Assembly (NCBI RefSeq): GCF_025960875.1 | Contig: NZ_JAODLR010000002.1 | Coordinates: forward strand, 248,001 to 312,000 | From: Crystallibacter permensis | Lineage (GTDB): Bacteria; Actinomycetota; Actinomycetes; Actinomycetales; Micrococcaceae | Direction: 5' to 3' | Length of the DNA stretch: 64,000 nt | Shown: positions 7,842 to 18,047 of the stretch, in pieces | Layout: the number at the start of each line of letters is the position of its first letter | How positions within the stretch are numbered: position 1 is the first letter of the stretch | Translations under genes and position numbers: made by a program | The notes under the pieces: model-generated | Database searches by the model: none | Told to the model about the DNA's origin: nothing | Seen by the model: the letters and a program-made list of their open reading frames with translations, nothing else

Positions 7842-8993
7842 ATGCAGAGAAAAACCCTATTGGTCTCGGCGGCACTCGCCGCGGCATTGCTGGCTACCGG
7901 TTGTGGCGGAGATGGTGCCGGGGGCGGCGTTCAGGGGGGCGGTACACAGGAGCCGGCAGATACGCGTATTGGCGTCTCCCTCACCAGCCAGGACGAAGAA
8001 CGCTGGCTCACAGATGGGAAGGCAATTCAGCAGGGCCTCGAGGAACTGGGCTACCAGGTGGATCTGCAGTACGCCAACAACGACATTCCCACCCAGCAGC
8101 AGCAGGTTGATCAAATGATCACCAGCGGTGCGGACCTGCTGATTTTGGCTCCCCTGGATGGCACGGCCCTCGCCCCGCAGATCCAAGCGGCAGTCGGTGC
8201 CGATGTGCCGATCATTTCCTACGACCGGCTGATTCGTAATAGCCCTGATGTAGACCTGTATGTCACGTTCGACAACTACAAGGTCGGATCTGAGCAGGCC
8301 ACGGCCTTGTTGACCGGTCTGGGCGTGCTTGACGAACAGGGGCAGCGCACCTCGGAAAAGGGCCCCTTCAACGTTGAATTATTCGGCGGTTCGCTCGATG
8401 ACAACAACGCCACCTTTGTCTACGGAGGGGCCATGGAAGTCCTGCAACCGTTTATTGACGATGGCACCATCGTGATTGCCTCCAAGCAGACAGAGCTGTC
8501 GCAGATCGCCACGAAGGACTGGTCGCAGCAGGAAGCCCAGGCACGCATGGATAACCTGATCACCTCCACCTACACGGGCAGCCGCAGCGTAGATGCGGTA
8601 CTGACCCCGAACGATGCCGTGGCTCGTGGAGTCATCACTTCGTTGCGTAACGCCGGCTACGGACCCACCCTGTCGTCCAAGGGCAAGCCGATGCCGGTGG
8701 CCACCGGACAGGACGCGGAAATTGCCTCGGTTAAGCTCATCGAGGACCAGGTGCAATACGCCACGGTTTTCAAAAACACCAAGCTGCTGGCCGCCCAGAC
8801 CGTGGACTCTGCCGTGAAGCTGCTCAACGGCGAGGAACCCGAAGTCAACGACTCCGAATCCTACGATAACGGCGCCATGGTGGTGCCTTCCTTCCTGATG
8901 CCCATCGAGGTAGTCAAGGAAAAGAACATCGGCGATGTCTTGGTGGAGTCCGGCTACTACACCGCCGAGCAGGTTAAAGCCGGGCAGCTGTAG
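7842..8993 (+). CDS. Sugar ABC transporter substrate-binding lipoprotein (XylF/ChvE type)
   Basis: A 383-residue extracytoplasmic lipoprotein. The signal peptide is [17 protein letters not shown] followed by lipobox ATGC, placing the lipidated Cys at residue 21. The mature domain is the type-1 periplasmic binding fold of xylose/multiple-sugar receptors ([56 protein letters not shown]). ATG 7842 is chosen because AGGGAGGGG precedes it and it begins the signal peptide; upstream in-frame starts would spoil the signal. It is the first gene of an operon with the ATPase and permease genes. The ligand is probably a monosaccharide, cyclitol or glycoside; the downstream catabolic genes favour the latter two. 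Confidence 0.9.
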   Translation: MQRKTLLVSAALAAALLATGCGGDGAGGGVQGGGTQEPADTRIGVSLTSQDEERWLTDGKAIQQGLEELGYQVDLQYANNDIPTQQQQVDQMITSGADLLILAPLDGTALAPQIQAAVGADVPIISYDRLIRNSPDVDLYVTFDNYKVGSEQATALLTGLGVLDEQGQRTSEKGPFNVELFGGSLDDNNATFVYGGAMEVLQPFIDDGTIVIASKQTELSQIATKDWSQQEAQARMDNLITSTYTGSRSVDAVLTPNDAVARGVITSLRNAGYGPTLSSKGKPMPVATGQDAEIASVKLIEDQVQYATVFKNTKLLAAQTVDSAVKLLNGEEPEVNDSESYDNGAMVVPSFLMPIEVVKEKNIGDVLVESGYYTAEQVKAGQL

Positions 8994-9036
8994 CTGCCCG
9001 GTAACGGAATTAATGAAGCTGGAAGGAATGGGCGCC

Positions 9037-10575
9037 ATGGACGACTACATCCTTGAAATGCGTTCAATTGAAAAGAGCTTTCCCGGGGTTAAAGCACTCT
9101 CGGGGGTAACCCTGTCCGCCCGGCGCGGTGAAGTACACGCGATCTGCGGTGAGAACGGTGCGGGAAAGTCCACCTTGATGAAGGTACTCTCGGGTGTATA
9201 TCCCCATGGCAGCTACGGCGGCCAGATCATCTTTGAGGGAACCGAGTGCCAATTCTCATCTATTCGTGATTCGGAACGGGCCGGAATTGTCATCATTCAC
9301 CAGGAACTGGCGCTGGTGCCGCACTTATCGATCGCGGAGAACATTTTCCTTGGAAATGAGCGGCGCGGGTCTGGCGGTCTGATTGACTGGCATCGCGCCC
9401 ATGCCGAAGCGAGTGAGCTGCTGGACAGGGTTGGCCTTCGCGAGAAGTCCACGACACCTGTGGGGCAGTTGGGCGTGGGCAAGCAGCAGCTTGTCGAGAT
9501 CGCCAAGGCGTTGTCAAAGGACGTGAAGTTACTGATCCTGGATGAGCCCACAGCCGCCTTGAACGATACGGACTCAGCACACTTGCTGGGTTTGGTGCGT
9601 CAGCTGCAGGATCAAGGGATCACCTCGATCATCATTTCCCACAAGCTCAACGAAATCGAGGCATCGGCGAACACCACCACGGTGATCCGGGACGGGCAGA
9701 CGGTGGAGTCCATGGACATGGCCGATGACTCCGCCAGCATTGACCGCATCATCCGTTCAATGGTTGGCCGCGATCTGGAATCGTTCTATCCCGATCGGGT
9801 CTCGAACCCAGGCGAGGTTGTTCTGGAAGTCCAGGACTGGACGGTGCGCCACCCGGTGCAGGATCGGCTCGTGGTCGAAGGGGCTTCCTTCACGGTGCGG
9901 GCCGGTGAAGTCGTGGGGATCGCCGGATTGATGGGAGCCGGGCGCACGGAGCTGGCCATGAGCTTGTTTGGGAAATCCTATGGCCGGTTCATTTCGGGAC
10001 GTGCCTTGATGCGTGGTCGGGAAATCAAGCCCCGCAGTGTCGCCGAGGCGATCGATTACGGAATGGCCTATGTCAGTGAGGATCGTAAGCAGTACGGCTT
10101 GAACCTGCTGGACACTATTGCCCGGAATATTTCCGGCGCTGCTTTACCCAAGCTGGCGCGGTTCGGTTGGGTTAACCAACACAGGGAGAACAGGCTGGCC
10201 GAACAGGCTATGGAGAAGATGCGGATCAAGGCACCGAGTGTGCAGTCCGTGGTTGGTCAGCTCTCGGGTGGAAACCAGCAAAAAGTGGTGCTTTCCAAGT
10301 GGCTGTTGACCGGACCCGAATTGTTGATTATTGACGAGCCGACACGCGGCATTGATGTTGGTGCCAAATACGAGATTTACCAATTGATCAACGAATTTGT
10401 TGCGGCGGGCAAGGCAGTAGTGGTGATCTCCTCGGACCTCCTGGAGATCCTGGGCACCTGCGACCGGATCTACACCCTGTCCCAGGGGCGGATCACCGGT
10501 GAAGTTCCGGTCGGCCAGGCGACCGAGGAAAACCTGATGACATTGATGACCAAAGAGAAGGAAACAGTGCGATGA
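9037..10575 (+). CDS. Sugar ABC transporter ATP-binding protein (XylG/MmsA type, two nucleotide-binding domains)
   Basis: A 512-residue double ATPase of the carbohydrate-uptake type-2 transporters. The first domain has Walker [10 protein letters not shown] (residues 38-46) and Walker [12 protein letters not shown] (about 166). The second has a degenerate P-loop [10 protein letters not shown] (about 300), signature LSGGNQQK (about 408) and [14 protein letters not shown]. This asymmetry is normal for the family. Start ATG 9037 follows GGAAGGA by nine bases; the longer frame back to 8935 runs inside the preceding gene. It powers import with the permease, whose ATG overlaps this stop (ATGA). Confidence 0.92.
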   Translation: MDDYILEMRSIEKSFPGVKALSGVTLSARRGEVHAICGENGAGKSTLMKVLSGVYPHGSYGGQIIFEGTECQFSSIRDSERAGIVIIHQELALVPHLSIAENIFLGNERRGSGGLIDWHRAHAEASELLDRVGLREKSTTPVGQLGVGKQQLVEIAKALSKDVKLLILDEPTAALNDTDSAHLLGLVRQLQDQGITSIIISHKLNEIEASANTTTVIRDGQTVESMDMADDSASIDRIIRSMVGRDLESFYPDRVSNPGEVVLEVQDWTVRHPVQDRLVVEGASFTVRAGEVVGIAGLMGAGRTELAMSLFGKSYGRFISGRALMRGREIKPRSVAEAIDYGMAYVSEDRKQYGLNLLDTIARNISGAALPKLARFGWVNQHRENRLAEQAMEKMRIKAPSVQSVVGQLSGGNQQKVVLSKWLLTGPELLIIDEPTRGIDVGAKYEIYQLINEFVAAGKAVVVISSDLLEILGTCDRIYTLSQGRITGEVPVGQATEENLMTLMTKEKETVR

Positions 10576-11807
10576 CTACAATGGCCCAACGCACCGACAA
10601 ACCGTTACAAGACCCCGGCGGCTCGGGCTCCTCAACGCTGACCGAGCTGCGGCTGGCATTGACCCGAAATCTGCGCACCAGCGGGATCTACATGGCTCTG
10701 GTGGCCTTGGTAGTGCTGTTCGCTGTGTTCACCGGCGGGGCGTCGCTCTCCCCGGGAAATATCACGAACATTGTGCTGCAGTACTCCTACATTTTGATCC
10801 TCGCCATAGGCATGGTCATTGTGATCATCGCCGGCCATATCGATCTATCGGTCGGTTCGGTGGTGGCGCTGACCAGCGCTATTTCGGCGATCACGGTGAT
10901 CAAATACGGGATGCCCTGGTGGGTTGGCGTTCTCGCTGCCCTGGCGGCAGGGCTGGCTATCGGCGCATGGCACGGCTTCTGGGTCGCCTATGTCGGAATC
11001 CCTGCATTCATCGTGACGCTGGCCGGCATGTTGCTCTTCCGCGGTATGACCCTCTGGGTGCTGGACAATATTTCGCTCTCTCCCTTCCCTTCCGAGTACG
11101 GAGTCATTGCTTCCGGATTCGTCAACGGGCTACTGGGCGGGTACGGGTATGACACATTCACCTTGCTCGTGTTTGCAATCGGAGTCATCGGTTTCGCGGT
11201 AAACGAATACCGTACGCGCAAGACACGCCGGTCCTACCGGCAACCGGTCCCCCCGCTGTGGCTCTTCGCCGCGAAAATCGCGGCCGTCGGTGTGGTCGTC
11301 ATGGCCCTTGCCTGGCAGCTGGCCACCGCCCGCGGTTTGCCGGTGGTACTGATCATGCTGGCGATCCTCATCATGGCTTACTCGCTGATCATGCAGCACA
11401 CCGTGTTCGGCCGACAGATCTACGCGATCGGCGGGAACCTCTCCGCGGCGGCGTTGTCGGGCGTGAAGGTCAAGGCAGTGAATTTCTGGATCTTTGTGAA
11501 TATGGGTCTGCTCTCAGCCGTAGCCGGCATCGTGTTTTCTTCGCGCACCAATGGGGCCCAGCCTGGCGCTGGAAACATGTTCGAGCTGGATGCGATCGCT
11601 GCGGCGTTTATCGGTGGTGCAGCAGTCACCGGCGGCGTGGGCAGGGTTGTCGGGGCGATGGCCGGTGGCTTGATCATGGCGGTGATGAGCAATGGCATGC
11701 AATTGATGGGTATCGACCAGTCGGTGCAGTCCGTGGTCAAGGGTCTGGTACTGCTGCTCGCCGTGGCCTTCGACATCTGGAACAAGCGCCGCGCCGGCGC
11801 GCAATAA
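10572..11807 (+). CDS. Sugar ABC transporter permease (XylH type)
   Basis: A 411-residue integral membrane protein of the RbsC/XylH/LivH branch, forming the translocation channel for the adjacent ATPase and binding protein. Multiple hydrophobic helices are evident, with the conserved stretch [18 protein letters not shown], then [13 protein letters not shown] and, near the C-terminus, [21 protein letters not shown]. The length fits XylH (about 390) rather than RbsC (about 320), and a basic linker about residues 212-225 matches the xylose subfamily. It starts inside the last codons of the ATPase gene (four-base ATGA overlap), indicating translational coupling. Confidence 0.92.
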   Translation: MTTMAQRTDKPLQDPGGSGSSTLTELRLALTRNLRTSGIYMALVALVVLFAVFTGGASLSPGNITNIVLQYSYILILAIGMVIVIIAGHIDLSVGSVVALTSAISAITVIKYGMPWWVGVLAALAAGLAIGAWHGFWVAYVGIPAFIVTLAGMLLFRGMTLWVLDNISLSPFPSEYGVIASGFVNGLLGGYGYDTFTLLVFAIGVIGFAVNEYRTRKTRRSYRQPVPPLWLFAAKIAAVGVVVMALAWQLATARGLPVVLIMLAILIMAYSLIMQHTVFGRQIYAIGGNLSAAALSGVKVKAVNFWIFVNMGLLSAVAGIVFSSRTNGAQPGAGNMFELDAIAAAFIGGAAVTGGVGRVVGAMAGGLIMAVMSNGMQLMGIDQSVQSVVKGLVLLLAVAFDIWNKRRAGAQ

Positions 11808-11857
11808 GCACCCGAAAAGCAAGCAAAGAACGTAACCACATGCGAAGGAGTTTGACG

Positions 11858-12979
11858 ATGACGGCAAAGACGATGCACACACAGAAAACCAAGGACCGCG
11901 GATTCACCTACCAGACGTTGCCCATGCGGGTGCGGTTCGGAATCGGTTCGCTGGCCGATCTTCCGGCCGAACTCGACGCGATCGGGCTCAAGCGCGTGCT
12001 GGTGCTCTGCTCGCCGGAGCAGGAAGCAACCGGGCGGGAGGTCGCCCAGGCCCTGGGCTCCCGGGCCGTAGGTGTCTTGCCCGAAGCTGTGATGCATGTG
12101 CCCGCCGAAGCGGCACAAAAGGCCAGCGATGAAGCCAAGCGGGTCGGTGCCGATGGTTGCGTGGCAGTGGGCGGAGGATCGGCGATCGGTTTGGGCAAGG
12201 CGATCGCGTTGAACCACTCGCTGCCGATCATCGCGGTTCCAACAACCTATGCGGGTTCGGAAATGACCCCGGTGTGGGGGCTCACCACTGATGGCCGGAA
12301 GGAGACCGGCCGGGACGCCCGGGTGCTGCCGCGAAGTGTTGTCTATGACCCCACCTTATCTGCCACCTTGCCGGTTGGAATGTCCGTCACCAGCGGCATC
12401 AACGCCATCGCGCATGCGGTCGAAGCACTGTACGCCCCGGATGCCACACCCATTATCTCTCTGATGGCTGAGGAAGGGGTCCGTTCCCTGAGCGGTGCTC
12501 TGCCGAAAATTGTCAAAGATTCCGCCGATCTGGATGCCCGTAGTGACGCACTGTACGGGTCCTGGTTGTGTGGGGCGTGCCTCGGGGCCACGACGATGTC
12601 GCTGCACCACAAGCTGTGCCACGCCCTGGGCGGCACGTTGAACCTTCCCCACGCCCAGACCCACACCGTGGTTCTTCCCTACGCACTGGCTTTCAACCAG
12701 CCCGCCGCTCCGGCTGCCAAGGCTGCACTGTCCCGAGCCTTGGGCGGGGTAGAAGATCCGGCGTTGGCCCTGTGGAACCTGACTGGAGAACTAGGCGCCC
12801 CACGTACCCTCGCTGAATTGGGCATGAAGGAATCCGATGTGGAACGCATCGTCGAAGAGGTCACCGGCTACTCCTACGGAAACCCGCGTCCCATTGATGC
12901 AGCGACCGTACGCGCTCTGCTGACTGACGCATTGCACGGCCGCGCTCCCCGCGAGAATCCGGGACAAGAGGAGGACTGA
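11858..12979 (+). CDS. Maleylacetate reductase
   Basis: A 373-residue member of the iron-containing alcohol dehydrogenase superfamily, reducing maleylacetate to 3-oxoadipate with NAD(P)H in the hydroxyquinol/chlorocatechol lower pathway. Visible features are the nucleotide-binding GGGSAIGLGKAIAL, VPTTYAGSEMTPVWG, and the family signature HHKLCHALGGTLNLPHAQTH. The start is ATG 11858, preceded by AAGGAG; a longer frame from 11258 only overlaps the permease gene. It is directly downstream of the importer and upstream of an aldo/keto reductase and hydroxyquinol dioxygenase. Presence with the dioxygenase makes the assignment firm. Confidence 0.92.
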   Translation: MTAKTMHTQKTKDRGFTYQTLPMRVRFGIGSLADLPAELDAIGLKRVLVLCSPEQEATGREVAQALGSRAVGVLPEAVMHVPAEAAQKASDEAKRVGADGCVAVGGGSAIGLGKAIALNHSLPIIAVPTTYAGSEMTPVWGLTTDGRKETGRDARVLPRSVVYDPTLSATLPVGMSVTSGINAIAHAVEALYAPDATPIISLMAEEGVRSLSGALPKIVKDSADLDARSDALYGSWLCGACLGATTMSLHHKLCHALGGTLNLPHAQTHTVVLPYALAFNQPAAPAAKAALSRALGGVEDPALALWNLTGELGAPRTLAELGMKESDVERIVEEVTGYSYGNPRPIDAATVRALLTDALHGRAPRENPGQEED

Positions 12980-12980
12980 A

Positions 12981-13934
12981 ATGTCATTGACCACAGCCGA
13001 AGCCACCGGGTTGCGGGTGGCGCCGCTGGTGCTGGGGACAAATGTTTTCGGTTGGACCGCCGACGAGGCCCAATCACACCAGATCCTGGATGCCTTCACC
13101 GCCGCGGGCGGTAACTTCATCGACACTGCTGATTCATATTCTTTCTGGGTTGAGGGCAATACAGGCGGTGAATCCGAAACGATCATTGGTACGTGGCTGG
13201 CCAAACGGACCGTACGCGAAGAGGTTCTGATCGCTTCGAAAGTCAGCTACCATCCGGAGCTGTTCGGGCTGGCCCCGGCTACGATCCGCCAAGGAATCGA
13301 CGGTACGCTCCGGCGCCTGGGACTGGAGTATGTGGACGTCTACTATGCCCACTTCGATGACCCTGAAACCCCGTTGGAACAGACCATTGCGACATTCTCC
13401 GAACTGGTAGATGAAGGCAAGATCCGCGCGATCGGGGTCTCGAACTACAGCGCCGAGCGGTTGACCGAATGGATGGAAATCACCAAGTCGGGCGGATACC
13501 ACATCCCAGTAGCGTTGGAGCCCCAGTACAACTTGATGGAGCGCGGCATAGAGGAGCGTCTGCTTCCGCTGGCCAGGGAGCACCGCCTTGAGGTATTCCC
13601 TTATTACTCGCTGGCTCACGGATTCCTGACCGGGAAATACCGTCCCGGTGTTTCGGTGGACAGTGCCCGGGCCGACGATGCCACACGTTATCTCGATGGG
13701 CGCGGCAAACGGGTGCTTGAAGCGTTGGGGGCAATCGCCGCCGACCGCCGCCTGCCCTACGCGCCGATTGCGCTGGCGTGGCTACGGTCCCAGCCAGGCA
13801 TTACCGCACCGATTGCCAGCGGGCGTACCGTCGAACAGCTTGAACCGCTGCTGGAAACCATCGATCTGGTGCTCAACGACGACGAACTATCACTACTGAC
13901 CGCTGCCTCGCAGAACCTAGGAATGGAATCATGA
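12981..13934 (+). CDS. Aldo/keto reductase
   Basis: A 317-residue TIM-barrel NAD(P)H-dependent oxidoreductase. Family landmarks are [11 protein letters not shown] (catalytic Asp and Tyr), LIASKVSY (Lys), [10 protein letters not shown] (His), IGVSNYSAE, and C-terminal [21 protein letters not shown] for cofactor binding. It begins one base after the maleylacetate reductase stop, with GAGGAG just upstream, and its end overlaps the dioxygenase start by four bases. Aldo/keto reductases are not part of the standard hydroxyquinol pathway. It more likely handles the imported sugar, cyclitol or keto intermediate. Substrate not determinable. Confidence 0.85.
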   Translation: MSLTTAEATGLRVAPLVLGTNVFGWTADEAQSHQILDAFTAAGGNFIDTADSYSFWVEGNTGGESETIIGTWLAKRTVREEVLIASKVSYHPELFGLAPATIRQGIDGTLRRLGLEYVDVYYAHFDDPETPLEQTIATFSELVDEGKIRAIGVSNYSAERLTEWMEITKSGGYHIPVALEPQYNLMERGIEERLLPLAREHRLEVFPYYSLAHGFLTGKYRPGVSVDSARADDATRYLDGRGKRVLEALGAIAADRRLPYAPIALAWLRSQPGITAPIASGRTVEQLEPLLETIDLVLNDDELSLLTAASQNLGMES

Positions 13935-14836
13935 ATAGTCAGCAGGAGAACACAGCCGTTTCCGAAGCGCAGCAGGCTGTGGAGGAAAGGCTGATTGCCA
14001 ACGTACTGGCCTCGTTCGAGGGATGCACCGATGAACGCTTGAAGCAGATCATGCAAGCCCTGGTGTGTCACCTGCATGCATTCATTCGAGACGTGCGTCT
14101 GAGCGAGGCGGAATGGAACCAGGCCATCGGATTTTTGACCGAGGTCGGACACATCACCGATGACAAGCGACAGGAATTCATCCTGCTCTCGGACGTGCTC
14201 GGCGCGTCCATGCAGACCATCAATGTGAACAACGAGGCGCGCGGCGATGCTACCGAGGCAACCGTGTTCGGCCCGTTCTTTGTCGATGATGCCCCGCTGA
14301 TTGAAAATGGCGGGGATATCGCCGGGGGCGCTGCGGGGGAGCCCTGCTGGGTAGAGGGAACAGTACGTGATCTCGATGGCAACCCCATCCCGGGTGCACG
14401 GATCGAGGTATGGGAGGCGGATGACGAGGGCTTCTACGATGTCCAGCACGCCGACGGACGCGTCTATGGGCGGGCACATCTCTTCAGCGACGACAAAGGC
14501 AACTACCGGTTCTGGGGATTAACCCCCACACCGTACCCGATCCCACATGATGGACCAGTGGGCCGGATGCTGCAGGCAACAGGACGCTCACCGATGCGAG
14601 CCAGCCACTTACACTTCATGGCCACGGCTCCTCAGATGCGCACCCTCGTCACGCACATCTTCGTGAACGGTGACGAGCTGTTAAAATATGACACGGTATT
14701 CGGGGTAAAGCAGTCTTTGGTCAAAGAATTTATCCAGCAGCCTGCTGGCGCTCCGACACCGGATAGCCGTGAGCTAGGCGAGACCACCTGGGCAAAAGTT
14801 CACTTTGATATTGTCCTTGCGCCTGCAGGTTCCTAA
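13931..14836 (+). CDS. Hydroxyquinol 1,2-dioxygenase (intradiol ring cleavage)
   Basis: A 301-residue Fe(III) intradiol dioxygenase converting 1,2,4-trihydroxybenzene to maleylacetate, which the upstream reductase then uses. The N-terminal helical linker domain (about residues 15-100) is followed by the catalytic beta-sandwich. Iron ligands are predicted at Y169 (DDEGFYDVQ), Y202 ([13 protein letters not shown]), H226 and H228 (RASHLHF). The [11 protein letters not shown] segment is typical of hydroxyquinol rather than catechol enzymes. It is last in the importer operon, followed by a strong hairpin at 14843-14900. No aromatic hydroxylase gene is seen in the island, so hydroxyquinol must come from another route. 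Confidence 0.92.
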   Translation: MNSQQENTAVSEAQQAVEERLIANVLASFEGCTDERLKQIMQALVCHLHAFIRDVRLSEAEWNQAIGFLTEVGHITDDKRQEFILLSDVLGASMQTINVNNEARGDATEATVFGPFFVDDAPLIENGGDIAGGAAGEPCWVEGTVRDLDGNPIPGARIEVWEADDEGFYDVQHADGRVYGRAHLFSDDKGNYRFWGLTPTPYPIPHDGPVGRMLQATGRSPMRASHLHFMATAPQMRTLVTHIFVNGDELLKYDTVFGVKQSLVKEFIQQPAGAPTPDSRELGETTWAKVHFDIVLAPAGS

Positions 14837-14842
14837 ACAAAA

Positions 14843-14900
14843 CGCTGTCGTCCTGTCCTGCCCACGCATCTTCACGCGTGGGCAGGACAGGAAGACAGCG
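14843..14900 (+). terminator. Long stem-loop after the catabolic operon
   Basis: The arms CGCTGTC and TCCTGTCCTGCCCACGC pair with GCGTGGGCAGGACAGGA and GACAGCG around loop ATCTTCAC. The stem is nearly perfect over about 24 pairs. It lies seven bases after the dioxygenase stop. There is no U-tract, as is common in high-GC actinobacteria, so terminator function is inferred from position. Confidence 0.75.
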
Positions 14901-15034
14901 GGCAGGGACTGAAGTCTGCCGACCCGGGAACGGGAGTGCGTGAGGGATGTTGGGGGAAGGACCCCTGGTCCTTGGAAGCACGCCCGCTTCACCGATCTGC
15001 CCCACCCGCAGGGCCGGCGTGCTAGACAGTAAGG

Positions 15035-15901
15035 ATGATGTGGCTCTTCACCCTGCTGGGCGTCGTTCTGATTGTTGCCGGGCTGAACGACATATTCCAT
15101 ACCCTGCTCCGGCCGACCGGACGCGGCCATTTGAGCCACTTCGTGGTCAACGGAATGTGGAAGGCCTTCAGGGGCAAGGGAGGCTTCCGGAAGTACGCCG
15201 GCCCCTTGGCCATCGTCTGCGTGATCCTCACGTGGACGGCGCTGCAGGCCGTCGGATGGGCGCTGATCTACTACCCGCATTTTCCGGACGGGTTCTCCTA
15301 TTCCGCCGGACTGGATGAAACCAGGTACTCCAACGCCGCGGAGGCGCTCTACGTCTCGGTCATGACGCTGTCCACGCTGGGGTACGGCGACGTCGTTCCT
15401 ATCGACAACTGGATTCGCTGGGCCTCTACCTTTCAGGCAGTCACGGGATTCGGCCTGCTCACCGCAGCGGTTTCGTGGTTCATGCAGATCTATCCTGCCC
15501 TTTCACGCCGCCGTACGCTGGCGCTAAAGCTGTCCTCGATGAGCAAGAGCGGGTACGTGGACAAACTATGCCAATTGGAACCTTCAGTGGCCTGCAGTGC
15601 GCTGGAATCGGTATCGGACAGCATTTCCCACGCCCGCATCGACCTCAGCCAGACCACGGAGACGTACTACTTTCGGGACATGTCCCCTGACGTCTCGCTG
15701 GCCGTTTCCCTCTCCTACGCACTGGACCTTTCCGCGGCCGGACAGCGGTCTCCCAGTAAGGATGTCAACCTCACCGCCGAAGTCCTGGAAACCTCGCTGA
15801 CGGAACTGGCCGGTTATCTGCGGGACGAGTTTGCGCTCGAAGGCACCACCACCCGGGATGTCTTCCGTGCGTTCGAGGCGGACCACGGCCACCGGGACTG
15901 A
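15035..15901 (+). CDS. Two-TM potassium-channel-like protein
   Basis: A 288-residue membrane protein with an N-terminal hydrophobic helix (MMWLFTLLGVVLIVAGL), a second helix about residues 57-80, then a pore loop with selectivity filter TLGYGD (114-119) and a following helix (FQAVTGFGLLTAAVSWFMQI). The C-terminal 130 residues are cytoplasmic and helical, without a recognisable RCK domain. This is the layout of bacterial ion-channel-2 family proteins. Two ATGs (15035, 15038) follow AAGG. It stands alone after the operon terminator. Gating signal unknown. Confidence 0.8.
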   Translation: MMWLFTLLGVVLIVAGLNDIFHTLLRPTGRGHLSHFVVNGMWKAFRGKGGFRKYAGPLAIVCVILTWTALQAVGWALIYYPHFPDGFSYSAGLDETRYSNAAEALYVSVMTLSTLGYGDVVPIDNWIRWASTFQAVTGFGLLTAAVSWFMQIYPALSRRRTLALKLSSMSKSGYVDKLCQLEPSVACSALESVSDSISHARIDLSQTTETYYFRDMSPDVSLAVSLSYALDLSAAGQRSPSKDVNLTAEVLETSLTELAGYLRDEFALEGTTTRDVFRAFEADHGHRD

Positions 15902-15943
15902 TACCCAGTCCTCTGGACCTTCCCGGCCGAACGCGGACCGGTC

Positions 15944-16741
15944 CTAACGCCCGCCACCTCCTGCCAGCTGCTCGTCGAGAAACGCCAGCACCTCCGCGGA
16001 AGCCGGATCGATGAGGTGCCCGCCTTCCACCACTTCGTGCCGCGACCCGGGAATCAGGTCGGCCAGCACGTTGTCGACTGCGCGGAAGACCGGCGGCGAC
16101 CCAGCACCGGAAACAATCAGCACTGGCTTTCGCACGCGGACGAGCTGCTCCTGGTCCGGCCGGGAGGATCCGCCTTTGAGCTCGGCCAGGATGGCGGGCG
16201 CGTTATCGAGCACCATGCGCCGCCAGGTTTCGGGTAACTGCGCCCAGCCCCCGTCGCCGAGGATTTCCCGGTAGAAACAGTCCGCTCCGGCTTCCGGTCC
16301 CCCGACCGCGGCAGCCGCGGCGACGTTCGCCTCCAGGGCGCCTTCCCAGGCATGTGCTTCCGCCGTCATCGTCACGATCGCCGGTTCCAGCAGGACCAGG
16401 GCCCGGACCAGTCCGGGATAGCGCTGTACGAGGTCAACGGCGATCTCGCCGCCGTAACTGCGTCCAATAACGACGGCGGGGGTCGCCTTGAGTGCCTGCA
16501 GCAGCGCCGCGGCGTCCTCGGTATGCTCCCCCACCGAGGTCATCGAGTACGGTTCCGGCCGCTCGCTGCGGGTGCAGCCGCGCCGGTCGTAGATGATCGA
16601 CCGCCCACGCTTGGCAAGCTGCGCCGTCGCCTCGCCCCAGACCTTCGCCGAGCTGCCGGTTCCGTGGATGCAGAGGATGGGAACGCCGTCGCCGTGTTCC
16701 TCGTAGTAGAGGGACACGCCGTTGACACGGATCTCGCTCAT
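15944..16741 (-). CDS. Alpha/beta hydrolase
   Basis: A 265-residue cytoplasmic alpha/beta-hydrolase. Features: oxyanion segment LCIHGTGSSAKVW, nucleophile elbow GRSYGG (Ser), an acidic residue region after PVLIVSGAGSPP and a C-terminal His in EVVEGGHLIDPAS. The start is ATG 16741 (MSEIRVNGVSLYYEEHG, the normal N-terminus for the family); the longer frame to 17281 has no homology-like content and overlaps the divergent gene. Substrate unknown; many relatives are esterases, haloperoxidase-like proteins or lactonases. Confidence 0.82.
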   Translation of the reverse strand: MSEIRVNGVSLYYEEHGDGVPILCIHGTGSSAKVWGEATAQLAKRGRSIIYDRRGCTRSERPEPYSMTSVGEHTEDAAALLQALKATPAVVIGRSYGGEIAVDLVQRYPGLVRALVLLEPAIVTMTAEAHAWEGALEANVAAAAAVGGPEAGADCFYREILGDGGWAQLPETWRRMVLDNAPAILAELKGGSSRPDQEQLVRVRKPVLIVSGAGSPPVFRAVDNVLADLIPGSRHEVVEGGHLIDPASAEVLAFLDEQLAGGGGR

Positions 16742-16937
16742 AGTCTCCACGCTACGCGCCAATGAAATGACCGTCCATCTGCTGACTTCAGGTGCAGGAG
16801 ATCCGGTCCTGCAAGGTCGGCAAGACAGGCTTCTGGGTAACGGCCCAGTAACAGGTGGTTTATAGCTTTGGGCCAAGCAGCGGTCTGCTGCGGATGCCGC
16901 GTCCGGCGTCCCGGTAGGTGCTGGGCAAGGATGGGAC

Positions 16938-17387
16938 ATGAATACGTCAGGAACCCGCGATAACTTATTCCGCGAGATTGACAAACGGCGCCGTGACATC
17001 AAGACGTACCTGCGGCGTGCCCGTCCCCGCCGGACCAGATTAACCATAACCAGCGTTGTTGGAAGCGCCGTGGTTGCTGCCCTGACCGCTGGTCCGGGCT
17101 TTGGCCAGGAAGGCTTCACCGCGGCGGTGGCCCGGCTGTTCTCACTTCCGGACCCCTCCGTCGTCTGGCAAGTCATCTGCGTTCTGGCTGCGCTGCTTTC
17201 GGTAGCATCCGCAGTGGCCACCGGTCTGGCCAATTCCAATAACGTGGCCGCGCAAATAACGGCTGCAGAAGCCTGCAACATCGAGTTGGAAGGGCTGCAG
17301 ACTGCCTTAAGATTCGGTCACCTTCCGTTGGAGGATGCTGTGCGGATGTACCAGGAGTACATTTCGAAGGCGGCGTTCATCGACTGA
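16938..17387 (+). CDS. Hypothetical membrane protein with two helices
   Basis: 149 residues: a basic N-terminus (KRRRDIKTYLRRARPRR), two hydrophobic segments (about 36-52 and 74-94) and a C-terminal amphipathic part (LEGLQTALRFGHLPLEDAVR). AAGGA precedes ATG 16938 by seven bases. The arrangement is reminiscent of SLATT-type two-TM proteins, but no diagnostic motif is seen. Its end overlaps the convergent gene by 11 bases. Confidence 0.6.
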   Translation: MNTSGTRDNLFREIDKRRRDIKTYLRRARPRRTRLTITSVVGSAVVAALTAGPGFGQEGFTAAVARLFSLPDPSVVWQVICVLAALLSVASAVATGLANSNNVAAQITAAEACNIELEGLQTALRFGHLPLEDAVRMYQEYISKAAFID

Positions 17388-17892
17388 TTTCAGACATGGA
17401 CGCAAACCGCTCTTCGGCAAAGTGGCTGACCAGCCCGTTGAGTTTGCCCAGCCACCAGTTCAAAGCCTCCGCCAAGTAGCTGCAGTAGTTCCGCTGCGCC
17501 GTCCGCAGGTCTGCTGCAACCCGGTCGCGCAGTTCGACCGCCAGGGCCAGCATTCGGCTCTCCGAACCCGTCTCCCCCTGTGCCCGTTCCAGTTCAGTGC
17601 GGTAACCCGTGGCCAAGGCATCCAGCGTGCAGGCTTCCGAAACCTGCCAGTACCAGGGCAGGTAAACAGAGGTCTCGTCCGGGTTCTCGGCCTGCGCTGC
17701 CTCGAGATGCCCGAATCCGTCGCAGAACCGTACCTTTTCCGCATACTTATCGTGGAGCAACGCCGGTGAAGGATCGCAGCTCCGGTCAGCGCACAACGTT
17801 GCCGCCCAGAGGAATATATCCACACGTACTGCATTCCCGCTGGCCGAGTCCGCGTTTACCTTGCGACCAGTGGCCGTATCTGTGCCGAGCAT
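17377..17892 (-). CDS. Hypothetical protein
   Basis: 171 residues from ATG 17892, chosen because GGGAGAGGAAC lies just upstream and the longer frame to 18081 begins with atypical composition. The protein is rich in Trp, Cys and acidic residues in the middle (DIFLWAATLCADRSCDPSPALLHDKY) and helical toward the end (RDRVAADLRTAQRNYCSYLAEALNWWLGKL). No signal peptide or known domain is seen. It is convergent with the preceding gene and follows the response regulator gene on the same strand. Confidence 0.5.
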   Translation of the reverse strand: MLGTDTATGRKVNADSASGNAVRVDIFLWAATLCADRSCDPSPALLHDKYAEKVRFCDGFGHLEAAQAENPDETSVYLPWYWQVSEACTLDALATGYRTELERAQGETGSESRMLALAVELRDRVAADLRTAQRNYCSYLAEALNWWLGKLNGLVSHFAEERFASMSEISR

Positions 17893-18047
17893 GTCCTGTT
17901 CCTCTCCCAACCTTTGTTCAGGTTCGGAATCAGAATGCGCCCAGCAGGGGCAACTCAGCGTCCTCCGGGTGATGCAAAAGTGGCATACCACCAGCGGTGT
18001 AGGCCGTGAGGGCCAGTCAGGCAGCAGGCAGCCTGGACGGAATGGTC

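Noticed and set aside
11258-11857. Extended N-terminus of maleylacetate reductase from 11258
   Set aside because: The extra 200 codons overlap the permease gene in another frame; AAGGAG precedes ATG 11858, where the conserved protein starts.
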